From Fibrella arboris (GTDB lineage Bacteria; Bacteroidota; Bacteroidia; Cytophagales; Spirosomataceae), in the NCBI RefSeq assembly GCF_041321095.1, contig NZ_JBGGWE010000002.1:1-64000 (forward strand): 64,000 nt of DNA, written 5' to 3'. The translations under genes were made by a program, and so were the position numbers. The notes beneath the pieces were generated by a model. The model worked only from the letters and a program-made list of their open reading frames with translations, was not told the DNA's origin and made no database searches. Shown here in pieces: positions 27,261-34,672 of the stretch. Numbering within the stretch: position 1 is the first letter of the stretch; each line of letters begins with the position of its first letter.

Positions 27261-27313
27261 AAAACGGGGCGGGTACGTTGCTTAAATCGTTGGCAACGTA
27301 CCCGCCCCGTTTT
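27261..27313. repeat. perfect 21-bp inverted repeat between convergent genes
   Basis: 27261-27281 is the exact reverse complement of 27293-27313, with an 11-nt loop. Each arm contains GGTACGTT/AACGTACC. It lies between the convergent PIG-L and DUF2461 genes. A run of four T at the arm end might give some terminator function in the plus direction. Confidence 0.85.
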
Positions 27314-27331
27314 GGGTAAAGGCGAACTGGT

Positions 27332-28045
27332 CTATAGCCGAATATCCTGGGTTTCCTGGGCGAAGAACAGTTCGTTCAGGAAATCACAGTACGGTTTCAC
27401 CAGTCTACAGCCGAGAAGTACGTCATCGGCGAAGTTGGCTTTCAGTACCTCTTTATCGGTATACCGGTGCATGAAGAATAATTGCTTACGCTTCAGCAAG
27501 TCAATATCAGGGTGATCTGCCGAGTAGCCTTTGGGGGCTGTTTTGGTGCATTCTCCCCAAATCTCTGGAAAGTACGCCCTGAAAGCGTCGGCTTCAATGA
27601 TGTCTTTCAGTGAAGCAGGACTATAGTCAATCTCCTGGCGGAAGGCCGCCAGTTGCGCGGGAGTTGCCTGCCACATACCTGCCCCTAAAAACGACTCGTT
27701 ACCGGGCTGAATATGCAGGTAGTAATCAATCTGGCCCGAATGCCGCCCGCCCGGACCAAGCGCCACGGCAAAATTTGGTTTATAAGGAGCTTTGTCTTTT
27801 GAGAAGCGTATGTCGCGGTTGATTCGGAATATGCAGTCTTTCGGGCTGGTATTCGGCAGCGGATGGAACGTATTGGCCCCTTCGATCAGGCAGGCAGTGA
27901 ATGCTTCCAGTTCTGACTTAGCGGCATCGTACCGCGGCCGATTGGCATGAAACCAGTCGCGATGGTTGTTTTGAACAAGGTCTGTCAGAAAAGCGAACGT
28001 TGGCGCCGTGATAACAGCGTTGCGCGTGTTGGATTTGGTTGCCAT
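27332..28045 (-). CDS. DUF2461 (TIGR02453) family protein
   Basis: 237 residues. The family pattern is plain: FLTDLVQNNHRDWFHANRPR near the N-terminus, then RINRDIRFSKDKAPYKPNFA (about 83-102), YYLHIQPGNESFLGAGMW and the C-terminal FFMHRYTDKEVL. No signal peptide. DUF2461 proteins are common in bacteria and fungi and have no established biochemical role. A well-formed promoter precedes it (28053-28087). Confidence 0.9.
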   Translation of the reverse strand: MATKSNTRNAVITAPTFAFLTDLVQNNHRDWFHANRPRYDAAKSELEAFTACLIEGANTFHPLPNTSPKDCIFRINRDIRFSKDKAPYKPNFAVALGPGGRHSGQIDYYLHIQPGNESFLGAGMWQATPAQLAAFRQEIDYSPASLKDIIEADAFRAYFPEIWGECTKTAPKGYSADHPDIDLLKRKQLFFMHRYTDKEVLKANFADDVLLGCRLVKPYCDFLNELFFAQETQDIRL

Positions 28046-28052
28046 AGAGGAT

Positions 28053-28087
28053 CAAATATACGGATTTGCCATCTGCCCTCCGTCAAA
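28053..28087 (-). promoter_or_regulatory. promoter TTTG-N23-TATATTTG
   Basis: On the minus strand TTTG (28087-28084) and TATATTTG (28060-28053) are 23 nt apart and end 8 nt before the DUF2461 ATG at 28045, so the leader would be very short. Confidence 0.5.
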
Positions 28088-28190
28088 TTCGTGTCGGAAA
28101 GACACGCACGGGTTGACAGACCGCTGTCTCAGATACTGCAAACACTCTATCGAATTACTTGGTTGAATAGCTTAATAAACAACTAACGTT

Positions 28191-28400
28191 ATGGCAACGA
28201 AAAACGAAAAAGCGCTGGAGCAAGTCGAAGAAGAATACAAAGACGTGCCAGCCGGTGATAAAGCTGACAATGGTGCCGGGCATGGCAGCGCCGGAGCGGG
28301 CAGAAACTCAACATCACACAAGAGCAGCAAGCATAGCAAAGGTAGCAACAGTGCCGGCAGTTCAACCGGCGGCACTAAAGGTGGGCACGGAAATTCGTAA
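28191..28400 (+). CDS. small hydrophilic low-complexity protein
   Basis: 69 residues. After a charged start (MATKNEKALEQVEEEYKDVP) the protein is almost only Gly, Ser, Asn, Lys and His (SSKHSKGSNSAGSSTGG). It has no hydrophobic core, so it should be intrinsically disordered. The ATG at 28191 and a following 30-bp hairpin support a transcribed unit. It could be a stress- or desiccation-type hydrophilin, but this is only a resemblance in composition. Confidence 0.5.
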   Translation: MATKNEKALEQVEEEYKDVPAGDKADNGAGHGSAGAGRNSTSHKSSKHSKGSNSAGSSTGGTKGGHGNS

Positions 28401-28411
28401 CCCCGCCTAGT

Positions 28412-28483
28412 CCCAAACAGACGTAGCCCGTAGAGCCTGATAGTCAAAAACGAATCAGGCTCTACGGGCTACGTCTGTTTGGG
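28412..28483. repeat. perfect 30-bp inverted repeat
   Basis: 28412-28441 is the exact reverse complement of 28454-28483, with a 12-nt loop. It lies 11 nt after the stop of the small hydrophilic protein gene and beside the amidohydrolase remnant. There is no T-run. Confidence 0.85.
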
Positions 28484-28495
28484 GTCTGCGCCAGC

Positions 28496-28712
28496 ATGGG
28501 GCCAACTGCAGATCGTCGAGAAACAGGGTATTCGTCAGCCCGTTGCTCATAGCGCCGCAGAGGTTTAGCCCGGTGACTGTACGTTCCAACTCATCGGCCG
28601 CCGCTTCGGGAGGTGAGCAAACCCGGCGAACTGGTCAGGATTGGCCGCGATCTTCAAGTCGGCTGGTCAGTTCGGGCAGCCTGACATGCTCTTCAAAGGC
28701 AACAGTACGCAT
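28496..28712 (-). pseudogene. degraded amidohydrolase fragment
   Basis: Three pieces of one protein family can be read on the minus strand. From 28712: MRTVAFEEHVRLPELTSRLE, the N-terminus of ACMSD/2,3-dihydroxybenzoate-decarboxylase-type amidohydrolases, ended by TGA at 28637. From 28651 in another frame: IAANPDQFAGFAHLP. From 28607 back in the first frame: EAAADELERTVTGLNLCGAM, then NGLTNTLFLDD. In intact homologues the same pieces occur in this order, with many more residues between the first two. The fragment therefore carries a large deletion and frameshifts, and it lacks the rest of the barrel. This recognition is from family memory, not a search. Confidence 0.65.
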
Positions 28713-28856
28713 CGTTTCTACAGACGTTAGCGTTAGCTCGTCGTTTGCCCGTTCCCTCACCCGGCAATCAGCTGAGTTTCTAGGCAGCATTGACAAACTA
28801 ATTACGTCTACAGAAAAAGCAGCATAAAAAGAATGTCAGCGGGCTGATTCAAACCA

Positions 28857-28891
28857 ATAATCCCAGCCCGAAACGCGCAGGCTGGGATTAT
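28857..28891. terminator. 12-bp hairpin downstream of recR
   Basis: 28857-28868 pairs exactly with 28880-28891. On the minus strand it follows the recR stop by about 30 nt and is followed by ATT-rich sequence, so it may be a weak terminator. Confidence 0.5.
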
Positions 28892-28921
28892 CCAGGTACG
28901 TTGTGTATCACCTATCGCTGT

Positions 28922-29539
28922 CTATTCGTAGGCAATCCGGCTCAGAATGCTCCGGCCAAGCGTGACTTCGTCAGCATACTCGAGGTCGCCACCGATGGGA
29001 ATACCCCGGGCAATGGTCGAGATCTTCAACTGGAAGGGCCGCAGTTTCTTTTGCAGGTAGAACGCCGTGGTGTCGCCTTCCATAGTCGGGCTAAGGGCCA
29101 GGATAATCTCTTTGACCGGTTCATCGTCGTCGCCCTGCTGAGTAAGCCGTTGAATCAGCGAGTCGATGTGCAGGTCGCTGGGGCCAACGCCTTCAACGGG
29201 CGAAATAATGCCGCCCAGCACATGATAAAGGCCCTTATACTGCGCCGTGTTCTCTACAGCCAGCACGTCGCGTGTATCTTCAACTACGCAAATGGTTGAG
29301 CCATCGCGGCGGGGATTGGCACAGATACTACAGAGCGTATCGTCGGATAGGTTATGGCATTTTTTGCAGTACTGCACATTCAGCCGCATCGTTGTCAGGG
29401 CGGTAGCCAGGGACTGGGTTTGTTCTTCGTCGCGTTTCAGCAGGTGAAGCACAAGCCGCAGGGCTGTTTTTTTGCCAATGCCCGGCAACTTGGCCACCTC
29501 TGTTACTGCATCTTCAATAAGCTTTGAGGGAAACTCCAT
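28922..29539 (-). CDS. recR: recombination protein RecR
   Basis: 205 residues, the standard length. Order of domains: helix-hairpin-helix (AKLPGIGKKTALRLVLHLL, about 14-32), the four-cysteine zinc finger CKKCHNLSDDTLCSIC (about 57-72), and a Toprim domain (CVVEDTRDVLAVE about 81-93, then HVLGGIISPVEGVGP). With RecO and RecF it loads RecA onto gapped DNA. It lies downstream of clpS on the same strand, with a hairpin between. Confidence 0.97.
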   Translation of the reverse strand: MEFPSKLIEDAVTEVAKLPGIGKKTALRLVLHLLKRDEEQTQSLATALTTMRLNVQYCKKCHNLSDDTLCSICANPRRDGSTICVVEDTRDVLAVENTAQYKGLYHVLGGIISPVEGVGPSDLHIDSLIQRLTQQGDDDEPVKEIILALSPTMEGDTTAFYLQKKLRPFQLKISTIARGIPIGGDLEYADEVTLGRSILSRIAYE

Positions 29540-29552
29540 GTGGTGAAGAAAA

Positions 29553-29641
29553 GAGCGAAAGGGTGCAGCATCGAACGGGTGACTTCGTGAGGCATCAGCT
29601 GGTGAGCAAAGTCAATCGTTCGAGTTTACATCCTTTCGCTC
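29553..29641 (-). terminator. branched hairpin terminator downstream of clpS
   Basis: On the minus strand GAGCGAAAGG (29641-29632) pairs with CCTTTCGCTC (29562-29553), and an inner TCGAACG/CGTTCGA pair lies inside. TTTTCTTC follows the stem. It separates clpS from recR. Confidence 0.45.
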
Positions 29642-29642
29642 A

Positions 29643-29921
29643 TTAGTGTAAGACTTCTGCTGAAATGCCCCGTCGGCAAATTTCATTCCGCAGGGGGACC
29701 AATTCCTCAAAACCGCCATTTTTGACGGTACATTTGCCTTTGTAGTGAATCAGCAGCGTACACTGTTCGGCCTGTTCGGGCGAGTGGTCACAAACTTCGA
29801 TCAGTGTATCGATGACGTACTCGAACGTGTTGACTTCATCGTTGAAGACCACCAGGTTGTACACCTCAGTTTCTACGACTTCGTCCAATACGGTCACTTC
29901 GGGTTCAAAAAACGGCATCAT
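29643..29921 (-). CDS. clpS: ATP-dependent Clp protease adaptor ClpS
   Basis: About 92 residues from ATG 29921 (or the adjacent ATG 29918). ClpS delivers N-degron substrates to ClpA/ClpC. The N-degron pocket motif VVFNDEVNTFEYVID is at about 27-41, followed by AEQCTLLIHYKGKCTVKNG. The more upstream in-frame start at 29954 was rejected because a -7 promoter element overlaps that region. Confidence 0.93.
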   Translation of the reverse strand: MMPFFEPEVTVLDEVVETEVYNLVVFNDEVNTFEYVIDTLIEVCDHSPEQAEQCTLLIHYKGKCTVKNGGFEELVPLRNEICRRGISAEVLH

Positions 29922-29951
29922 AACTAAAAAGCTTAATAGTTGATTCTTGTG

Positions 29952-29959
29952 CAAATTTA
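29952..29959 (-). promoter_or_regulatory. -7 element TAAATTTG upstream of clpS
   Basis: A TAnnTTTG match on the minus strand, 30 nt before the clpS ATG at 29921. Confidence 0.45.
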
Positions 29960-30026
29960 CGGAAATTTGGCCGGTTATTACCCGTTAAAATAACCCCATC
30001 AGCCTGCTAAAAGTTGCCTGTTTCGG

Positions 30027-31529
30027 ATGAATTCAACCATCGCTCTCGTCATTCTCGTCGCTTATTTTGCCATGCTCATCACGGTGTCCTATTTCACCTC
30101 CCGTGGGGCCGACACCAACACATTTTTCACGGCCAACCGGCAGTCGCCCTGGTACCTGGTGGCCTTTGCCATGATCGGTACATCCCTGTCTGGCGTTACG
30201 TTCATATCTGTCCCAGGGGCCGTAGGCGGTGTTTTTAAAGGTTTTGACGGGAATAAGGGGTTTTTCTATTTTCAGGTGGTACTAGGCTACATCATCGGGT
30301 ATTATGTGATCGCCACGGTACTTATGCCCATGTATTACCGGCTTAACCTGATCTCGATTTACGGGTACCTCGAAAAGCGGTTTGGCTTCTGGTCGTACAA
30401 GACTGGCGCAGGCTTTTTCCTGCTGGCCCGTACGGTAGGTTCTGCGGTGCGGTTGTATGTCGCCGCGGGTGTTTTGCAGCTCGCTATTTTCAACGATCTG
30501 GGTATTCCGTTCTCGGTGTCGGTAGCCATTACCATTCTCCTGATCTGGTTATACACGTTTAAGGGCGGGGTAAAAACGATCATCATCACCGATACGCTCC
30601 AGACCACGTTTCTGGTGACGGCCGTCGTACTCACGATTATTCTGATTGCCAATGAGCTGAATATGAGCTTTAGCCAGGTAACGGCGGCGATCAAAAGCAG
30701 CCCGTATGCACAAGTATTTTACTTCGATAACATCAACGATCCCCGCCATTTCCTGAAGCAGTTCATCTCGGGAATCTTTATCGCCATCGTGATGACCGGC
30801 CTCGACCAGGACCTGATGCAGAAGAACCTGACCTGCAAAAACATTGGGGAAGCGCAGAAGAATATGTTCTGGTTCACGATCACACTCACGATCGTGAACT
30901 TCATGTTTCTATGCCTGGGTGCCTTACTCTACATCTACGCGAACACGGAAGGTATCGCCATTCCGGCCAAGACCGACGATCTCTATCCGATGCTGGCGCT
31001 GAATCACTTCGGACCGGTGGTTGGCATCACTTTTCTGCTGGGCATCACCGCTGCTACCTATGCGTCGTCTGATTCAGCCCTGACAGCGTTAACGACTTCC
31101 TTCTGCATTGATTTTATGAACGTTGAGCGGAAGCCGGAAGTGGAGCGGGCCCGGATCAAACACTGGGTACACATCGGCTTTTCGGTGCTTTTCTGGATGG
31201 TGATCGTCATCTTTAATCGGCTCAACAGCGGAGACGTCATCACGGCGGTGTTCGATCTGGCCGGCTATACCTATGGCCCGCTGCTGGGGCTGTATTCATT
31301 TGGCCTGTTTAGCCATCGGCCCGTTCGCGACCGGTTTGTGCCCCTGGTCTGCGTGCTATCACCCCTGGTCACCTATTACGTCAATGCGCACTCGGCGGCC
31401 TGGTTCAACGGGTATACGTTCAGTTTTGAGCGGTTATTACTGAACGGCCTGTTCACGTATATTGGTTTGTGGGTGCTATCGATCAATGCCCCTGTTACCA
31501 GCCAGCGGGTAGAGGCTGCTGTGCAGTAG
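30027..31529 (+). CDS. sodium:solute symporter family protein
   Basis: 500 residues with about 13 hydrophobic helices, an inner-membrane secondary transporter of the SSS family. Family features: STIALVILVAYFAMLITVSY at the start, then YFTSRGADTNTFFTANR, the GTSLSGVTFISVPGAV motif (about 52-67) and TAATYASSDSALTALTTSF (about 340). Substrates of this family range from sugars and sialic acid to proline and pantothenate, and the sequence does not decide between them. Its promoter region is shared with divergent clpS. Confidence 0.9.
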   Translation: MNSTIALVILVAYFAMLITVSYFTSRGADTNTFFTANRQSPWYLVAFAMIGTSLSGVTFISVPGAVGGVFKGFDGNKGFFYFQVVLGYIIGYYVIATVLMPMYYRLNLISIYGYLEKRFGFWSYKTGAGFFLLARTVGSAVRLYVAAGVLQLAIFNDLGIPFSVSVAITILLIWLYTFKGGVKTIIITDTLQTTFLVTAVVLTIILIANELNMSFSQVTAAIKSSPYAQVFYFDNINDPRHFLKQFISGIFIAIVMTGLDQDLMQKNLTCKNIGEAQKNMFWFTITLTIVNFMFLCLGALLYIYANTEGIAIPAKTDDLYPMLALNHFGPVVGITFLLGITAATYASSDSALTALTTSFCIDFMNVERKPEVERARIKHWVHIGFSVLFWMVIVIFNRLNSGDVITAVFDLAGYTYGPLLGLYSFGLFSHRPVRDRFVPLVCVLSPLVTYYVNAHSAAWFNGYTFSFERLLLNGLFTYIGLWVLSINAPVTSQRVEAAVQ

Positions 31530-31602
31530 ATTCGTCTAACTTTTAGGAGAAGGATGGAGTTATCCCTTTATTTAAGCTATAAAGTGTACTCCATTCTCTA
31601 CC

Positions 31603-32409
31603 ATGCTGCGTTTTTTGACACTTCTGCTACTCCTGACCGGGCTTAGCCTGACTGCTGTAATGGGGCAGGACCAAAAGCCCCGCAGAACCCGCAAATCAAG
31701 GCCGGTAAACCCTTATCGGCGGACCTACCAGAAAGGGGAGTTTGTTGCGCCGGTAGACTCCACATCTCCGCGCGTGCCGTATGTCCATTTCCCATATCCG
31801 CTGGCTAAAGGCACCAGTCGGGCAACACTGGGCGTAACGTTCACCACCTCGCCCCGAGACATAACGGAAGAAATTCAGCTCAGCATTCCGGCGGGCGATT
31901 TGGTCGTGTTGCATGGGCTAACAGACAAACTGGCCCTTACCGGACGGTTTACGTTTCAGTTTTTGCAGAATAATGCTTCCGTTGGGCTGCGCTATAGTCG
32001 CCCGGTGAAAGGTCGATTCTATGCTTCGGCCGGCGCCGACGTGGGCGCCTGGTTCGGCTCATTGCAACTGGCGCAGTTCAACAACCGGGGCTTTGGCGTG
32101 CAGGGAACGCCCAATCTAGCCATTGGCTTTCGGTCCTCGCGCAACTTACTCGTCACCTTGCGGGGTGAAGTCGACCTGGGTTTGTATTACCGGTCGAGGG
32201 TAGGCCAGACGGTTAGCGATCGCGGGCAGGTGCTGCTCAATGGGTATGGGGGAACGGTAACACTGGAGCAGGCATTTTTTGGACGCAGGCACGTAGCCCT
32301 GGGCTTCCGGGCGTTATATACCAACTTCAACTGGCAGTTCTGGTCGCTGTATGACACGTTTGATCGGAACATTTTTTATCCAGAAGCATTTATTGGCTTC
32401 TTCTTATGA
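31603..32409 (+). CDS. putative outer-membrane beta-barrel protein with polybasic N-terminal linker
   Basis: 268 residues. Signal peptide (MLRFLTLLLLLTGLSLTAVM) followed by a strongly basic stretch, KPRRTRKSRPVNPYRRTYQK. The rest is made of alternating hydrophobic/polar strands with aromatic girdle residues (FYASAGADVGAWFG, LLVTLRGEVDLGLYYR), ending in an aromatic/hydrophobic strand (EAFIGFFL), as barrels do. The gene at 33723 has the same kind of basic linker. It is probably co-transcribed with the downstream glycerophosphodiesterase (22-nt gap). No specific family was recognised. Confidence 0.7.
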   Translation: MLRFLTLLLLLTGLSLTAVMGQDQKPRRTRKSRPVNPYRRTYQKGEFVAPVDSTSPRVPYVHFPYPLAKGTSRATLGVTFTTSPRDITEEIQLSIPAGDLVVLHGLTDKLALTGRFTFQFLQNNASVGLRYSRPVKGRFYASAGADVGAWFGSLQLAQFNNRGFGVQGTPNLAIGFRSSRNLLVTLRGEVDLGLYYRSRVGQTVSDRGQVLLNGYGGTVTLEQAFFGRRHVALGFRALYTNFNWQFWSLYDTFDRNIFYPEAFIGFFL

Positions 32410-32431
32410 ATCCAGACGCAACAACAGGCTC

Positions 32432-33736
32432 ATGAAAACGCTTTTTCTCCGCTATTTTTTTTACAGCCTGTTGCTTCTGTCAGCAGGCTACTGGGCTGGA
32501 TGTCGGCCTGGGCTGAACGATGCTGTATTGATTCCTGAACTGCAGCGTGGAGAGCTGGCCACAGAAGGAGCCAAGTTGCTGTTTAGCCAGACTAGAAAAG
32601 CCTGCGAAGGTGTGTATCAGGTCTCGGAGGGAGCCGCCGTCTTTGGTGATGAAGTGGCTGCTAAATGGAGTTATCTGGCCAAAGGGCCGGGGGATACAAC
32701 CTATTACATGTCGTTGTTTTGTGAGCCTCAAGCCGCTTTTTTCGTGCTGGAAGGTCGGCAGCTGGGCGATTCACTGGTTTTTGAAGGCTTCTGGCGACGG
32801 CTGGTCAATTCAGAAACAGGTACCGCCCGGTTTGTGGTGCTGAAAGCGAGCGGCGCCAGTGTGCTGCTTGCCCCCGGTTGCTGCACGTCGATCAAAAAAG
32901 GCGACGTGATCTTTAAAGGTATCTATGGGGATGGGACCGCAAAACGTACTCAGTCATTCGTTCTGACGTATAACCGCCCGTTGAATGCAAAGCCGTTTCA
33001 GATACTGGCACACCGGGGTGGCGGCCGGACCTCCGATTTATTGCCTGCCTCTGAAAACAGCGTCGAGATTATTCGGCTGGCCGAGCGGCTGGGTGCCACG
33101 GGGGTTGAAATAGACATTCGACAAACGAAAGATGGTGTGCCGATCATTTATCATGACAACCAGCTGAACCTGCGGCTGACTCAGAAAACCGGCCTGATCG
33201 GTGCCGTTGAAAACTATACCTACGATCAGTTGAGTACGTTTGTCCGGCTGCGTAACGGCGAGAAAATCCCGATGCTCACCCAGGTGCTCGAGGCTGTATT
33301 GAACGAAACGGCCCTGGAAACTGTCTGGCTCGACTCAAAGGATGTGCGGGATATGGATCTGGTCAGAAACATCCAGCAAACGTATCAGCAACGTGCCGCC
33401 CAGCTAGGGCGGCGGCTAACGATTTACATTGGCCTACCCGCCGACGAACGGGTTGCCCAGTTTGAACAATTGCCCGACCATTTGCAACTGCAATCGATCT
33501 GTGAGCTCGACACCAGTATTACCCGGCGTATTAACGCTAAGGTGTGGGCGCCGCGCTGGACGCTGGGCGAACAAATTCCGTCGACGTTGGCAATGCAGCA
33601 ACAGGGACGGAAGGTATTTGTCTGGACGCTGGACGTACCTGAATTTATTCAGCAATTTGTGGATAACGACACATTCGATGGAATCCTGTCTAATTACGCG
33701 CCCATTGTCGCCTACTACCATTATGTACAACAATAA
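32432..33736 (+). CDS. glycerophosphodiester phosphodiesterase family lipoprotein
   Basis: 434 residues from the ATG at 32432. Lipoprotein signal with cysteine in GYWAGCRPG. Residues about 25-190 form an uncharacterised beta-rich region with paired cysteines (LAPGCCTS). The GDPD domain from about 195 has QILAHRGGG, ATGVEIDIRQTKDGVPIIYH and the C-terminal VFVWTLDVPEFIQQFVDND. The His, Glu-x-Asp and second His of the active site are present. It hydrolyses glycerophosphodiesters to glycerol-3-phosphate and an alcohol, here in the envelope. Its end overlaps the next gene by 14 nt, so the two are likely co-translated. Confidence 0.88.
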   Translation: MKTLFLRYFFYSLLLLSAGYWAGCRPGLNDAVLIPELQRGELATEGAKLLFSQTRKACEGVYQVSEGAAVFGDEVAAKWSYLAKGPGDTTYYMSLFCEPQAAFFVLEGRQLGDSLVFEGFWRRLVNSETGTARFVVLKASGASVLLAPGCCTSIKKGDVIFKGIYGDGTAKRTQSFVLTYNRPLNAKPFQILAHRGGGRTSDLLPASENSVEIIRLAERLGATGVEIDIRQTKDGVPIIYHDNQLNLRLTQKTGLIGAVENYTYDQLSTFVRLRNGEKIPMLTQVLEAVLNETALETVWLDSKDVRDMDLVRNIQQTYQQRAAQLGRRLTIYIGLPADERVAQFEQLPDHLQLQSICELDTSITRRINAKVWAPRWTLGEQIPSTLAMQQQGRKVFVWTLDVPEFIQQFVDNDTFDGILSNYAPIVAYYHYVQQ

Positions 33737-34511
33737 CCGCATAGGCTATCTGAAATGGCTTTTACTTGTTGGCTGTTGGCTGGGCAGCGTGGTGGCCACG
33801 AATGCGCAGCAGCCTGTTCAACCCCGGCCGGAAAGTATAAAAAAAACGGAATCCCGGACAGGCCGATCCCGCCGCCCACGACGGCCTCGTCCTGTTCCCA
33901 CGCCATACAAACCTGCCTACACCCGAAAAGGAACGCAGCGCAAATTGAGCCCTGATCAACTCTGGGATATAAAACCTGATTCGACGCGCCCGAACCGGGG
34001 GGCGTTCAGGTTACTGGTCTACGGAAGTCTGGGAGCGTCGTACTATTCGGCACCGCTCCGAACGCCGGGTACGTTGCAGGATGAACAGAAAAACCGATGG
34101 AGTATTCCGCTCTCACTACGGGTTATGTGGCAGACCGATCATCGCCTTCGATTAGGCGTTGAAACCGGTTATGTGAGTATGTACAACTATTCGGGTACTG
34201 CCAATGACAAGCCAGCGCAGGTACGGGTGTCGGCCATCCCGATCCTGGCCGTTTTTTCTATGTCGGTCGTTAAACGATTTGCCCTGTATGCGGGGACTGG
34301 CCCTTACCTGATCAATTCGCATTTGAACTACGATGGAGTTACCCGTGGCAGCACCTTCAGCATCGGTTGGATGGCAGCGGGTACGTATACGCAACCAATT
34401 ACCAAAAACCTGGGCATTGCCGCCGAATTGAAATGGTATGACGCTTCGCAGACCGACGACGCCTGTTTTATTGCGCAGGCAACGTTGGTCTGGCGGGCGT
34501 TGACCTGGTAA
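33723..34511 (+). CDS. putative outer-membrane beta-barrel protein with polybasic N-terminal linker
   Basis: 262 residues from ATG 33723. The in-frame stretch upstream of it is inside the previous gene and was not used. Signal peptide (YLKWLLLVGCWLGSVVATNA), then a basic proline-rich linker (SRRPRRPRPVPTPYKPAY). The remaining 190 residues look like an eight-stranded-type barrel: LRVMWQTDHRLRLGVETGYV, FALYAGTGPYLINSHLNYD and AAELKWYDASQTDD, ending in TLVWRALTW. Linker layout and barrel type parallel the gene at 31603, with the phosphodiesterase between them. Confidence 0.7.
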   Translation: MYNNNRIGYLKWLLLVGCWLGSVVATNAQQPVQPRPESIKKTESRTGRSRRPRRPRPVPTPYKPAYTRKGTQRKLSPDQLWDIKPDSTRPNRGAFRLLVYGSLGASYYSAPLRTPGTLQDEQKNRWSIPLSLRVMWQTDHRLRLGVETGYVSMYNYSGTANDKPAQVRVSAIPILAVFSMSVVKRFALYAGTGPYLINSHLNYDGVTRGSTFSIGWMAAGTYTQPITKNLGIAAELKWYDASQTDDACFIAQATLVWRALTW

Positions 34512-34531
34512 AAACATAGCTTGACGTTTCA

Positions 34532-34615
34532 GGTCTCAGGTTTCAGGTGTCAAGGGCGCTGCGGATCACCCATAGGTTCGATCCGCAGCGCCCTTGACAC
34601 CTGAGACCTGAGACC
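34532..34615. repeat. long inverted repeat (about 37 bp, one mismatch)
   Basis: 34544-34567 pairs exactly with 34580-34603 around a 12-nt loop. The pairing continues outward into CAGGTTTC / GAGACCTG-type sequence with one mismatch. The outer part is built from the same heptamer that is tandemly repeated next to it. Confidence 0.8.
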
Positions 34616-34647
34616 TGAAACCTAAAACCTGAGACCTGAAACCTGAA
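34599..34647 (+). repeat. seven tandem heptamers (ACCTGAR)
   Basis: Seven consecutive 7-nt units: ACCTGAG, ACCTGAG, ACCTGAA, ACCTAAA, ACCTGAG, ACCTGAA, ACCTGAA. Looser copies run on to 34670. The tract ends 25 nt before the metallophosphoesterase ATG, and its inverse also lies at 34526-34548. Confidence 0.85.
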
Positions 34648-34672
34648 CACCAACCTGAACCCTGAACCTATA

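Noticed and set aside
28543..28827. Plus-strand 94-codon frame in the recR upstream region
   Set aside because: It is antisense to the amidohydrolase remnant, whose minus-strand pieces match a real family.
31553..31594. Imperfect ATGGAGT/ACTCCAT hairpin after the symporter gene
   Set aside because: Several interior mismatches, and it overlaps the expected promoter of the next gene; a function cannot be assigned.
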